From contig NZ_JAEIOJ010000002.1 of the NCBI RefSeq assembly GCF_016464305.1, positions 248,001 to 312,000 of the forward strand: a stretch of 64,000 nt of DNA. The letters run 5' to 3'. Under the pieces are notes generated by a model. It made no database searches. It saw only the letters and a program-made list of their open reading frames with translations, and was not told the origin of the DNA. Made by a program: the position numbers and the translations under genes. Source of the DNA: Umezawaea beigongshangensis. GTDB taxonomy: Bacteria; Actinomycetota; Actinomycetes; Mycobacteriales; Pseudonocardiaceae. Positions 29,317-37,542 of the stretch are shown in pieces (position 1 is the stretch's first letter; every line of letters starts with the position of its first letter).

Positions 29317-30042
29317 GTGAGACGTCGTCTGCCCGACGCGCTGGTGATCGTCCTGGCACTGCTGCTGACGTCGTGCTCCTCCGCGGACCCGACCGCGACC
29401 GACGTGCGGATGTCGGTCCAGGTGGACGGTGCCCGCCTCGGTCCGGACGCCCCCGCGTTCGTGCCGCGCGAGGACTCCGCGGTGTTCGTGTCGGTGCGCA
29501 ACGGCGGCTCGGAGGCGGTGCACGCCAGCGCGTTGCGGCTCACCGGTGACGTGCTCGGCGTCGGGGTGTTCACCCACGAGACGCGCCTGGCGGTGTCGGC
29601 CGAGCCGGGCGAGCAGGTGTCGCGGTCGTTCTCGGCGGACCTCGACGTCCTCGGCGCGCACGCCACGGGCCTGGTGGACGCCGAGTTCCAGCTCGTCGGT
29701 GTGGACGGACGGGTGCTGGCGGCGGAGGAGGGTCTCGTGGAGCTGCGGGGCAGCCCGCTGTCGCCGCACGCCCTGGCCGGGCTGGCCGTCCTGGTGCTGA
29801 CCGTGCTGTCCTGGCTCGCGACCGCGCTGACCCGCCTGCGCGCCGGGCCGCGACGCCGCTCCTGGCGCGAAGCCGCGGACTTCCTCCCGGCGGGCGTCGC
29901 CACGGGCCTCCTGGTGGTGATCACCCTGCCCGTGCTCGGCCTCCTGGTCCCCGCCCCTCCCGCCCCCCTGTTCCTGGGCACGGTCCTGGCGTCCACCGCC
30001 CTGGGCCTGACGACCCGTCCCAGGACGACCAGCCCGACCTGA
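29317..30042 (+). CDS. Lipoprotein with C-terminal membrane helices
   Basis: A 241-residue protein from GTG 29317, five bases after AGGAG. The first 20 residues are a lipoprotein signal with lipobox LTSC. A beta-rich extracellular part spans residues 22-150 (FVSVRNGGSEAVHASALRLT). Two C-terminal hydrophobic segments (about 152-172 and 190-225) would anchor it further. It is divergent from the stalk protein gene and may work with it at the surface. Function unknown. Confidence 0.8.
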   Translation: MRRRLPDALVIVLALLLTSCSSADPTATDVRMSVQVDGARLGPDAPAFVPREDSAVFVSVRNGGSEAVHASALRLTGDVLGVGVFTHETRLAVSAEPGEQVSRSFSADLDVLGAHATGLVDAEFQLVGVDGRVLAAEEGLVELRGSPLSPHALAGLAVLVLTVLSWLATALTRLRAGPRRRSWREAADFLPAGVATGLLVVITLPVLGLLVPAPPAPLFLGTVLASTALGLTTRPRTTSPT

Positions 30043-30279
30043 GCACCGCACCGCTCCGACGCGCGGACGGCGACGACCTCCGTGCCGCGGTGGTGACGCG
30101 TCACTCGAAAGCGGACAGAACCGACGCCGGTGAGCGCGCCGCCGGCGTGCACGCGGTTCCCGCGCGCGGACGTGTCGGTCGCGCACCGTGCCGGGGAAGC
30201 CGCGCGGACGGCCCCGAGCGGGGCGTTCGAGTCCCGGCGCCGGTGGCCCGCACCAGCGCGAGCCGGTCCGGACCCGCCT

Positions 30280-30657
30280 CTACGACTCGGCGCCACCGCG
30301 TTCGGGGTCGGTGGCCTCGAGGAGCCACTCCAGACCGGGGTCGACCTTCAACCCGAGGTCGGACATCCCGAGCCAGTTCAGCAGGGTTCCCGCCTCCGCC
30401 GCGCGAGCGGACAGCTCCATCCGCAGCCCGTACGCGCTCAGCAGCAGCGCCTGCACCGAGTCCACGCCGTAGCACGCCCGCACGGCCTCGTCGCCCAGTC
30501 CCGTGATCTGGTGCGGACAGCACCAGGCGCCGCTGGTGCTCCGCGGATCGGGGCGCGGCGTGCCGACCCTGATCACCACGGGCGTCTGCGCGCCGTCCAC
30601 GGTGACGCTCGCCAGCTGCCGCTCGGCGACGACCTCGCCCAGTTCGTACGTCGTCAT
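30280..30657 (-). CDS. DUF6968-like hypothetical protein
   Basis: A 125-residue cytoplasmic protein from ATG 30657. It opens with TYELGEVVAERQLASVTVDG, then VIRVGTPRPDPRS, WCCPHQITGLGDE and GVDSVQALLLSAYGLRMELS. This course resembles DUF6968 proteins, which have no known function. It lies about 100 bases after the P450 gene on the same strand. The 237-base convergent gap before it (30043-30279) contains no gene or clear terminator. Confidence 0.75.
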   Translation of the reverse strand: MTTYELGEVVAERQLASVTVDGAQTPVVIRVGTPRPDPRSTSGAWCCPHQITGLGDEAVRACYGVDSVQALLLSAYGLRMELSARAAEAGTLLNWLGMSDLGLKVDPGLEWLLEATDPERGGAES

Positions 30658-30758
30658 CGGTCCCCGCCTCAGTCGATTCCGGTGCGCCTGCGACCGTACA
30701 GGGGCTGCGCCGGGCGGGGCGCACGGACACTGTCGATCCACAGTGGACCGCGGTCGTC

Positions 30759-31970
30759 TCACCACCGCACGGGCAGCTCCGCCAGGTGCCGGGTGCCGGG
30801 GTTCGCGCCGCGCCGCAGGTCCTCGGGCGCGACGGCCAGCGCGAGTCCTGGACGGTCGCGCAGCAGCGCGCCGAACGCGACCTCCCCCTCCAGCGCCGCG
30901 AGCGCCGCGCCGAGGCAGTGGTGCGGCCCGTGGCCGAAGCCGACGTGCGGGCGGGCCGCGTCGCGCGTGACGTCGAGCCGGTCGGGCTCGGCGAAGACGC
31001 GCGGGTCGCGGTTGGCCGCCCCCAGCACCGGCATCACGGCCTCTCCCCGGCGCACGACACCGCCGCCGATCTCGACGTCCTCGGTGGCGTACCGCATCCG
31101 CGTGCCCAGCGCCGGACCGCACCAGCGCATCAGCTCCTGCACCGCGCGGGGCAGCAGGCCGGGGTCCGCGCGCAGCAGGGCGAGCTGGTCGGGGTGGGTC
31201 AGCAGGGCGGCGGTGCCGTTGGCGATCAGGTTCGCCGTGGTCTCGTGCCCGGCGACGACGAGCGAGAACACGGTGCTGATCACCTGCGCCTCGCCGAGCT
31301 GGTCACCGGCGAGGACCAGGTCGGTGACGAGGTCGTCGGCGGGTTCGGCGCGGCGGCGCTCGACGAGCTCACGGGCGTTGCCCGCCATGGCGCGCACGGC
31401 CGCCGCCATCGCCGGGCCGCCGCCCGGCGCGAGGGCGGCGCTCCACTCGCGCCACCGCGGCCGGTCCCGCTCGGGAACGCCGATCAGCTCGCAGATCACC
31501 GTGATGGGCAGCGGGTGGGCGAACTCGGCCAGCAGGTCCACCACCTCGCCGCGGGGCAGCGCGTCCAGCAGGTCCGCGGCCAGCCGTTCCACCCGTGGCC
31601 GCAGAGCGGAGACCCGGCGCGCGGTGAACGCCCGCGACACGGCGCCGCGCAGGGCCGCGTGGGCGGCGCCGTCGAGGTCGGACATGGTGGGACGCACGTG
31701 CTCCAGGTCCTCCGGCGCGAGCCCGGCGGCGAGCAGGAACTGCTCCTGGAGGTCGGTCGCGTCCGCTCCGGGCACCGATCGCACGTCGCCGACGAACCGG
31801 CGGTCGTTCAGGACGAGCCGCACGTCCTCGTAGCGCGTGACGATCCAGAGCGGCCCCGCGCCGGGGAGGACACCGCGCGCCAGCGGCGACCGCTCCCGCA
31901 GGCGGCCGTAGACGCCGAACGGGTCGCGCACCAGGTCGGCGTCCAGCAGGTCGATCACGTCGTGCTCCAC
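30759..31970 (-). CDS. Cytochrome P450
   Basis: A 403-residue soluble P450. The I-helix motif is VVAGHETT, the ExxR pair is in AVQELMRW, and the heme loop is FGHGPHHCLGAALA with the thiolate cysteine near residue 352. The loop has H where many P450s have R. Starts possible at TTG 31982, GTG 31973 or GTG 31970; the last has the best spacing to the G-run. It needs ferredoxin and reductase partners, none encoded nearby. Substrate unknown. It is divergent from the 2-hydroxyacid dehydrogenase gene. Confidence 0.95.
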   Translation of the reverse strand: MEHDVIDLLDADLVRDPFGVYGRLRERSPLARGVLPGAGPLWIVTRYEDVRLVLNDRRFVGDVRSVPGADATDLQEQFLLAAGLAPEDLEHVRPTMSDLDGAAHAALRGAVSRAFTARRVSALRPRVERLAADLLDALPRGEVVDLLAEFAHPLPITVICELIGVPERDRPRWREWSAALAPGGGPAMAAAVRAMAGNARELVERRRAEPADDLVTDLVLAGDQLGEAQVISTVFSLVVAGHETTANLIANGTAALLTHPDQLALLRADPGLLPRAVQELMRWCGPALGTRMRYATEDVEIGGGVVRRGEAVMPVLGAANRDPRVFAEPDRLDVTRDAARPHVGFGHGPHHCLGAALAALEGEVAFGALLRDRPGLALAVAPEDLRRGANPGTRHLAELPVRW

Positions 31971-31980
31971 CACGCCCCCC

Positions 31981-32014
31981 AAATGCTTTCATCATCTGAA
32001 TGTTGTGAGCATTT
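31981..32014. promoter_or_regulatory. Inverted repeat in the P450/dehydrogenase divergent gap
   Basis: AAATGCT and AGCATTT face each other over 20 bases (arms 31981-31987 and 32008-32014). The block is clearly AT-rich for this DNA and lies within 15 bases of the P450 start, a position suited to an operator or shared promoter. Confidence 0.45.
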
Positions 32015-32083
32015 CGGATGCGGGAGGTGCTGTCAACCGGCACGATCGGGAGGACCACCGCTTCCGATGGCAGGGGGACGTCC

Positions 32084-33106
32084 GTGAGCGAGTCGAAGCC
32101 CGTCGTCGTGCTGAAGCCCGCGCCGCAGCGCGTGGACCGCGTCTTCTCCCCCGCCGTGCTCGACGAGCTGGCGGAGCGCTTCACCCCGGTCGACCTGTCC
32201 GGCGACGAGGACGACGAGGCGTTCGACGCCGTCCTGCCCGACGCGTTCGCGATCGTGGGACAGCCCGACCTGCCCCGCGCCCGGCTCGACCGGGCACCGC
32301 GGCTGCGCGCCCTGCTCAACGTGGAGGGCAACTTCTTCCCCAACGTCGACTACGCGGCGTGCTTCGACCGGGGCGTGCACGTGCTGGGCTGCGGCCCGGC
32401 CTACGCGCAGGCCGTCGCGGAGTACTCCCTCGGACTCGCGCTGGACCTGGCGCGCGGGATCAGCCGCGAGGACCGGGCGTTCCGCGCGGGCCGCGAGCGC
32501 TACGTGGCCGACGGCAACCACGACGCCGTGCTGCTCCGGCACGCCGACGTGGGCCTCGTCGGGTTCGGCAACCTCGGCCGGGCGCTGCACCGGCTGCTCG
32601 CGCCGTTCGCCACGACCACGCGGGTGCACGACCCGTGGCTGCCGCCGAACGCCCTGCGCGAGCACGGCGTGGTCCCCGCGTCGCTGGCGGAGGTGCTGTC
32701 ACGCAGCCGATTCGTGTTCGTGCTGGCGACGGTCACCGACGAGAGCCGTCACCTGCTCGGTCCGGCGGAGCTGGACCTGCTGCCGGAGGGCGCGCGGCTC
32801 GTACTGGTCAGTCGCGCTCCCGTCGTGGACTTCCCGGCGCTGCTGGAGCGGGTGGCCGCCGGCCGCTTCCTCGCCGCGATCGACGTGTGGCCGGAGGAGC
32901 CGGTGGCGCCCGGCGACCCGGCGCGCGACCTGGAGGGCCTGGTGCTGTCCGCGCACCGGGCGGGCGGCGTCCCGGCGGCGTTCCGCGAGATCGGCGAGAT
33001 GGTGCTCGACGACCTGACGCAGATCGCGCGGGGACTGCCGCCGGCGCGGATGCAGGTCGCCGCGCGCGAACTCGTCGGCCGCTACCGCAACCGCCCGGTG
33101 ATCTGA
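32084..33106 (+). CDS. D-isomer-specific 2-hydroxyacid dehydrogenase family protein
   Basis: A 340-residue protein from GTG 32084, six bases after CAGGGGG. The NAD domain has VGLVGFGNLGRALHRLLAPF. The catalytic triad is identifiable: arginine in LVLVSRAPVVD, glutamate in AAIDVWPEEPV, histidine in LVLSAHRAGGVP. It probably reduces a 2-oxo acid with NAD(P)H. The divergent P450 gene hints at a shared secondary-metabolic step, but no other pathway gene is near. The stop lies four bases from the end of the convergent aldo/keto reductase gene. Confidence 0.9.
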   Translation: MSESKPVVVLKPAPQRVDRVFSPAVLDELAERFTPVDLSGDEDDEAFDAVLPDAFAIVGQPDLPRARLDRAPRLRALLNVEGNFFPNVDYAACFDRGVHVLGCGPAYAQAVAEYSLGLALDLARGISREDRAFRAGRERYVADGNHDAVLLRHADVGLVGFGNLGRALHRLLAPFATTTRVHDPWLPPNALREHGVVPASLAEVLSRSRFVFVLATVTDESRHLLGPAELDLLPEGARLVLVSRAPVVDFPALLERVAAGRFLAAIDVWPEEPVAPGDPARDLEGLVLSAHRAGGVPAAFREIGEMVLDDLTQIARGLPPARMQVAARELVGRYRNRPVI

Positions 33107-33110
33107 CGGC

Positions 33111-34082
33111 TCAGGAGTGACCGCTGATCGCGCGCGGCGTGTAGGGCTCCTCCAGCAGCGCGACCTCCTCGTCGGTGAGTTCCAGGTCCAGCGAGGCGAC
33201 GGCGTCGTCCAGGTGCTGCGGCTTGGTCGCGCCCACGATCGGCGCGTCCACGGCCGGGTGCCGCGACACCCAGGCGAGCGCCACCTGCGCGCGGGGCACG
33301 CCGCGCCGCTCGGCGATCGTCCCGACGGCCTCCACGATCGCGCGGTCGCCGTCGAGGTACAGCGTCCTGCCGAACGCGTCGGTCTCGGTGCGCGCGGTCG
33401 TGGTGTTCCACTCGCGGGTGAGGCGACCGCGCGCCAGGGGGCTCCACGGGATGACGCCGACGCCCTCGTCCAGGCACAGCGGCAGCATCTCCCGCTCCTC
33501 CTCGCGGTAGAGCAGGTTGTAGTGGTTCTGCATCGACACGAACCGCGTCCACCCGTTCGCGTCGGCCACGTGCAGGGCTTTGGCGAACTGCCAGGCGAAC
33601 ATGGACGACGCGCCCACGTAGCGGGCCTTGCCCGCCTTCACGACGTCGTGCAGCGCCTCGACGGTCTCCTCGATCGGCGTCGCCGGGTCCCACCGGTGGG
33701 TCTGGTAGAGGTCGACGTAGTCGGTGCCGAGGCGGCGCAGGCTGTGGTCGATCTCGGTCGTGATCGCCTTGCGCGAGAGCCCGCCGCCGTTGGGACCGGG
33801 GCGCATCGGGTTGAACACCTTCGTGGCGAGGACGATCTCGTCGCGGTTCGCGCACTCGGCCAGCAGGCGGCCGACGATCTCCTCGCTCGTGCCGTCGGAG
33901 TAGGCGTTGGCCGTGTCGAAGAAGTTGACGCCCGCCTCGACCGCACGCCGGACGAACGGCCTGCTCGCCTCCTCGTCCAGGCTCCACTCGTGGGTGCCCC
34001 GGCTCGGGACGCCGTAGCTCATGCAGCCCAGGCAGATCCGCGAGACGTCCATCCCCGTGGACCCCAGCTTCACGTACTCCAC
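33111..34082 (-). CDS. Aldo/keto reductase
   Basis: A 323-residue AKR from GTG 34082, four bases after GGAGGAG. The catalytic tetrad is complete: D56 and Y61 in [13 protein letters not shown]88 in VLATKVF, H129 in [29 protein letters not shown] and [14 protein letters not shown] are typical of the AKR11/12-like potassium-channel beta-type reductases. It reduces aldehydes or ketones with NADPH in the cytosol. An 11-bp direct repeat (CGTGCTCGGCT twice) lies at 34095-34116 just upstream. Confidence 0.95.
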   Translation of the reverse strand: MEYVKLGSTGMDVSRICLGCMSYGVPSRGTHEWSLDEEASRPFVRRAVEAGVNFFDTANAYSDGTSEEIVGRLLAECANRDEIVLATKVFNPMRPGPNGGGLSRKAITTEIDHSLRRLGTDYVDLYQTHRWDPATPIEETVEALHDVVKAGKARYVGASSMFAWQFAKALHVADANGWTRFVSMQNHYNLLYREEEREMLPLCLDEGVGVIPWSPLARGRLTREWNTTTARTETDAFGRTLYLDGDRAIVEAVGTIAERRGVPRAQVALAWVSRHPAVDAPIVGATKPQHLDDAVASLDLELTDEEVALLEEPYTPRAISGHS

Positions 34083-34396
34083 GCGGCTCCTCCTCGTGCT
34101 CGGCTCGTGCTCGGCTCGTGAGATCCACTCAAGCACGTTCCGCCGCCGGGCGAGCGGTCAGCGCACCCGGAGGGGGACCGCCAGCGGTGGCCGCGGGTCG
34201 GAGCGGCGCGGGAGGTGACACCTTCCCGTCGACGGTGGTGGTGGTGGTGCGTGCGGCGGCTCTGCGGCGAAGCGCGTCGCCGAGGTGCGGGCCGTTCCGA
34301 CGCGTGAACCGGCCACGTGGTGGGGCCGGCCTCCGCGCTCCCCACCACGTGGCGATCGGCGCGGTAGTGCGGGCCGTGGGCGGGTAGTCCGGACGT
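34083..34396. other. 314-base gene-free stretch upstream of DUF2243-ctaG
   Basis: It holds an 11-bp tandem repeat at 34095-34116, a short GGT run near 34231-34245 and the long inverted repeat listed separately. A GGGTAG element at 34382-34387 lies just before the DUF2243 start but has no matching -35. No gene seen. Confidence 0.55.
34312..34353. promoter_or_regulatory. Perfect 14-bp inverted repeat with CACGTG in each arm
   Basis: GCCACGTGGTGGGG (34312-34325) and CCCCACCACGTGGC (34340-34353) pair perfectly across a 14-base spacer. It ends 43 bases before the GTG of the DUF2243 gene. It may be an operator for a dimeric regulator, or a transcription attenuator. Confidence 0.6.
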
Positions 34397-34882
34397 GTGT
34401 CAGCATCCAGCACTTCCGAAGGTCCGGCCTCCGGCGCGACGCGCCGGGGCGCGGCGCGTCTCAACCTCGTGTCCGGCGGTCTCGTCGGGCTGGGCTCGGC
34501 GGCCTTCGTCGACGAGGTGGTGTTCCACCAGGTCCTGCACTGGCACCACTTCTACGACCGGTCGACCTCCGCCGTCGGACTGGTGTCCGACGGGCTCCTG
34601 CACGCCGTGAGCTGGCTCGCCACCGTCGGCGGCCTGCTGCTGCTCGCCCGGCTGCGCGGGGCGGGGTCGCTGCGCGCCCGCACCTGGTGGGCGGGCTGGT
34701 TCCTCTGGTGCGGGGCGTTCCAGCTCTTCGACGGCGTCGTGAACCACAAGCTGCTGGGGCTGCACCAGATCCGCTACGGCGTGGACCTCACCCCGTACGA
34801 CACGGTCTGGCTGGTCGTGGCGGTCGCGCTCGTCCTCGTCGGGGTGGTGCTGGCGCTCCGGCCGCGCGGGCGCTCCGCGTGA
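34397..34882 (+). CDS. DUF2243 membrane protein
   Basis: A 161-residue protein with four hydrophobic helices. The family signature is clear: GLGSAAFVDEVVFHQVLHWH and FDGVVNHKLLGLHQIRYGVD, rich in histidines on the same face. DUF2243 genes often precede a cytochrome-oxidase assembly gene, as here (four-base overlap), so metal or heme handling at the membrane is possible. GTG 34397 has no strong ribosome site. Confidence 0.88.
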   Translation: MSASSTSEGPASGATRRGAARLNLVSGGLVGLGSAAFVDEVVFHQVLHWHHFYDRSTSAVGLVSDGLLHAVSWLATVGGLLLLARLRGAGSLRARTWWAGWFLWCGAFQLFDGVVNHKLLGLHQIRYGVDLTPYDTVWLVVAVALVLVGVVLALRPRGRSA

Positions 34883-35634
34883 GCGAGCAGCCCGGCCTCC
34901 TCGCCCACCTGGGCGTCCTGCTGGTCCTGCTCGCCCTCGCCGCCGCCCGGTCGTGGGCGGTGCGGGTGACGCGTTCCCGGGGACGCGACTGGCCCGCGCG
35001 GCGGACGGCGTGGTTCACCGCCGGGCTCGTGGTCGCGGCGGCCGGGCACGTCGTGGGCGGTTCGCACGACCTGCGCGCGGAGGTCGTCGCGCACCTGCTG
35101 CTCGGGGTGGTGGCTCCACTGCTGCTGGTGCTCGGCACGCCGGTCACGCTGCTGCTGCGCGCGCTGCCCGCGCCGTCCGCCCGCCGGGTGACCCGCGTGC
35201 TCGGCACTCCCGCGGCGCGGATCGCGACCTCTCCGGTGACGGCGGCGCTGCTGTCCGTCGGCGGCCTGTGGCTGCTGCACACGACGGCGCTGCACGACGT
35301 GGTGGCGGGGTCGGCGGCGCTGACGACGGCGGTGCACCTGCACTTCCTGCTGTCCGGGTACCTGTTCACCGCCGGTGTGCTCGGCGTCGACCCGGCCCCC
35401 CACCTGCCGTCGTTCCCGCGGCGCGCCGTGGTCCTGGTGCTGGCGACGGCGGCGCACGCCGTGCTCGCCAAGCACGTGTACGCCACGCCGCCGCCGGGGG
35501 TGTCCGCGGACCAGGCGCAGATCGCCGGACTGCTGCTCTGGTATGGCGGCGACGCGGCGCACCTGCCGCTGCTGGTGGTGTTCTGCCGGCGGTGGCTGCG
35601 CCGGGCGTCACCGGTCCGGGCCGCGACGTCCTGA
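34879..35634 (+). CDS. ctaG: CtaG-type cytochrome c oxidase assembly protein
   Basis: A 251-residue membrane protein of the caa3-type CtaG family. Six or seven helices are visible, with VGGSHDLRAEVVAHLLLGVV, LLRALPAPSARRVTRVL, LHTTALHDVV, HLHFLLSGYLF, LGVDPAPH and AAHAVLAKHVY giving many conserved histidines. It helps deliver copper to oxidase subunits. GTG 34879 overlaps the DUF2243 stop as GTGA, so the pair is translationally coupled. No oxidase subunit gene is within the window. Confidence 0.87.
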   Translation: MSEQPGLLAHLGVLLVLLALAAARSWAVRVTRSRGRDWPARRTAWFTAGLVVAAAGHVVGGSHDLRAEVVAHLLLGVVAPLLLVLGTPVTLLLRALPAPSARRVTRVLGTPAARIATSPVTAALLSVGGLWLLHTTALHDVVAGSAALTTAVHLHFLLSGYLFTAGVLGVDPAPHLPSFPRRAVVLVLATAAHAVLAKHVYATPPPGVSADQAQIAGLLLWYGGDAAHLPLLVVFCRRWLRRASPVRAATS

Positions 35635-35715
35635 CGCACCAGCTCCAGCGGCGCCGGGTCGGCGTCGTGCGGGAGCGGTGCCGCGAATCGCCGGTTCAGC
35701 GCGCAATCGCACTCC

Positions 35716-35734
35716 GCCGTTTCCCGGAAACGGC
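35716..35734. terminator. 19-bp near-perfect palindrome between convergent genes
   Basis: GCCGTTTCC-C-GGAAACGGC has nine-base arms around one base. Located between ctaG and the DUF6801 gene ends, it most likely terminates both, though protein binding is possible. A 13-bp tandem duplication (CTCAGTTCTCCGC at 35782 and 35795) lies next to it over the DUF6801 stop. Confidence 0.55.
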
Positions 35735-35795
35735 ACGCCGCCCCCGATCAGAAAGTCGACCGGAGGCGGTGTGCCGTCGTGCTCAGTTCTCCGCC

Positions 35796-36422
35796 TCAGT
35801 TCTCCGCGGCGGGCTGCACGGTGAACTCGTACAGCCGGGTGTCCTGGCCCGGCCGGAGGGTGCAGTTCGAGGTGAACGTGCCCAGCCCGGTGAGGGAACC
35901 GTCGGCCCGGCGCGGGGTGAGCGTCGTGCTGAAGTTCCCCACGTCGATCGTCGTCGGTCCGGCCACCGCGAACGTCACCGCCGGGGTGCCGCCCGTCGCC
36001 ACGACGTCGAACGCGCCGGAGGACGGCACCGGCGTGCTGGGGACGACGAGGTCGGCGACCACGCTCTGCGGCGTGCCCGCGTTGTCCACGGCCGTCGTCG
36101 CGGTGGCCGTGCCCCCGATCGTCCGCGCGCCGACCAGCGACAACCCGGCCGTCGCCGACGCCGGAACGGTGGCCGTCGCCGTGACCTGCACGGCGGGCGT
36201 CTCCTCGCCCGCCACGGCGGAGTCGGGCAGCTGCTCGGCGACGATCTCCACGGCCACGTCCTGCGTGCCGATGAGGGGGAAGGGGCAGCGGTAGGACAGG
36301 TCGATCGTCGCGGTGGCCGCCAGTGCCGTCCCGGCCCCGGTGAACCCGACCGCGGCGGCGACCGCCGCCGTCACGGCCAGCCCGGCGACCGCGCTCCTCA
36401 GCCTGTTCTTCGCCTGCGTCAT
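35796..36422 (-). CDS. Secreted DUF6801-like protein
   Basis: A 208-residue protein with a Sec signal peptide cleaved near residue 35 (GTALA-ATA). The mature part is beta-rich: LSYRCPFPLIGTQDVAVEIV opens it, and a second cysteine in FTSNCTLRPGQDT probably forms a disulfide. LSYRCPFPLIG is characteristic of DUF6801 exported actinobacterial proteins of unknown role. Two adjacent ATGs exist; 36422 has the better spacing to GAGGAG. The stop codon lies in a 13-bp duplication. Confidence 0.83.
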   Translation of the reverse strand: MTQAKNRLRSAVAGLAVTAAVAAAVGFTGAGTALAATATIDLSYRCPFPLIGTQDVAVEIVAEQLPDSAVAGEETPAVQVTATATVPASATAGLSLVGARTIGGTATATTAVDNAGTPQSVVADLVVPSTPVPSSGAFDVVATGGTPAVTFAVAGPTTIDVGNFSTTLTPRRADGSLTGLGTFTSNCTLRPGQDTRLYEFTVQPAAEN

Positions 36423-36530
36423 CATCGACTCCTCGCGTGGATCTGGTGGCGGAGGAGAATTCCGCCACGAACGGCCAACGGCGACGGAAGTGCGAACTCG
36501 CTGTGTGTTTCACGCTGGTTGCGCATTCGT

Positions 36531-36560
36531 AAACTACCGACGAGTAGCTCCGCTGTCCAA
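36531..36560 (-). promoter_or_regulatory. Candidate promoter for the DUF6801 gene
   Basis: On the minus strand TTGGAC, 18 bases, TAGTTT. It lies in a distinctly AT-richer part of the 432-base gap 36423-36854, about 110 bases upstream of the start. The rest of the gap contains a small hairpin GAAGAA-GGATG-TTCTTC (36600-36616) and no gene. Confidence 0.4.
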
Positions 36561-36854
36561 CCAGGTGTGCGACATTTTTCGAATTCATCACGGGGTGACG
36601 AAGAAGGATGTTCTTCTTGTTGCCCGGATGACAAGCGGCCGGGCGACCGGCGAGCGGTGCGCGTCCGGCGACCGCCCCCGGTGACGCGCGCGGGGACGGC
36701 TGACGCCCGCCGCGCGACCGGTGCACGGCGTTCCGGACCGAGCACGGAGCGGAGTCGGCGTCAACCCGTCAGCCGGTGCGCGGCAGTTTCGGGGGCTCAG
36801 TATGCTGCGCGCCGCTGAGAGCGGTTTTCGACCGGCGCCGCACCGAGACGATGA

Positions 36855-37322
36855 GTGTCCGACGTGGACTGGGCTGACAGTGTTGCGGTGGTAGTGCTCG
36901 GACTGGTGGTGATCGGTGTCGTGTGGTGGGTGCTCACCGACAACGGCCCCGGGAGACCCGCCGGTCCCGACGCCGTGCCCGCGCGAGCCCGGCCCCCGCG
37001 CCCGCGCGCGGCGGAGCCGGAGCGCGCCGCTCGGAGTGCGGCGCGGAAGCCGCCGGCGCGGGAGCGGGTGCCCCCCGAGCGGGCGGCACGGCCGCGACGG
37101 GACGACGAGGCGGACACCGTGCCGATCCCGCGCGTGCAGGAGCCGCCCACCGTGCGCGCCGAACGCCCTCCGCCGCCGCCGGAACCGCAGACCGTGCGGA
37201 TGAGGACGCGGCCGGGCGGACAGCACAGCCGTCCGCTCCCCGTCGAGCGCCCGCAGCGGCCGGGCGGGCTCCGGCCGGGACGGCGACCCCCTCCGCCGCC
37301 ACCACCTCGCGCACACGACTGA
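36855..37322 (+). CDS. Single-pass membrane protein with Pro/Arg-rich cytoplasmic tail
   Basis: A 155-residue protein. Residues 7-28 form one membrane helix (DSVAVVVLGLVVIGVVWWVL) and the remaining 125 residues are a disordered P-, R- and E-rich tail ending in a proline run. This layout suggests a small membrane adaptor; I do not recognise a family. GTG 36855 follows GAG seven bases upstream. Coding is supported by strong third-position GC, but low complexity lowers certainty. Confidence 0.65.
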   Translation: MSDVDWADSVAVVVLGLVVIGVVWWVLTDNGPGRPAGPDAVPARARPPRPRAAEPERAARSAARKPPARERVPPERAARPRRDDEADTVPIPRVQEPPTVRAERPPPPPEPQTVRMRTRPGGQHSRPLPVERPQRPGGLRPGRRPPPPPPPRAHD

Positions 37323-37448
37323 CCATTTGCGTTACAACATGTCACGTAATATGCGCTCGGAGGGATGAACTCGGACCACGAACGAGTCCATCGGGTGACG
37401 ACCGGGCCTCGACGTGTGACACAGGTACCGATCACCTCGGACGCCGTC

Positions 37449-37480
37449 CGGCGACACTGCCCCGAACGGCAGTGTCGCCG
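37449..37480 (+). terminator. Hairpin terminator upstream of the glycosidase-phosphoesterase gene
   Basis: CGGCGACACTGCC pairs perfectly with GGCAGTGTCGCCG over a six-base loop. It stands 127 bases after the membrane-protein stop and 63 bases before the next start, so it could end the first transcript or act as an attenuator for the second. The gap also has an AT-rich patch at 37324-37352. Confidence 0.65.
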
Positions 37481-37542
37481 ACAACGGGCAACGCGGTGAA
37501 CTTGCAGCAGGTCAGACGTTCACCCAGCCTCCGGAGCCCGCC

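Noticed and set aside
30205-30255. A tRNA-like T-loop (GTTCGAGTCC) followed by CCGCACCA-type end
   Set aside because: The T-stem does not pair at two of five positions and no matching 5' acceptor, D-arm or anticodon arm is found upstream.
34231-34245. A run of GGT triplets
   Set aside because: Short and without flanking repeats; ordinary low-complexity sequence for this DNA.
37364-37498. A 44-codon frame from ATG 37364
   Set aside because: GGAGG is only one base from the ATG, the product is unstructured and the frame runs through the 37449-37480 hairpin.
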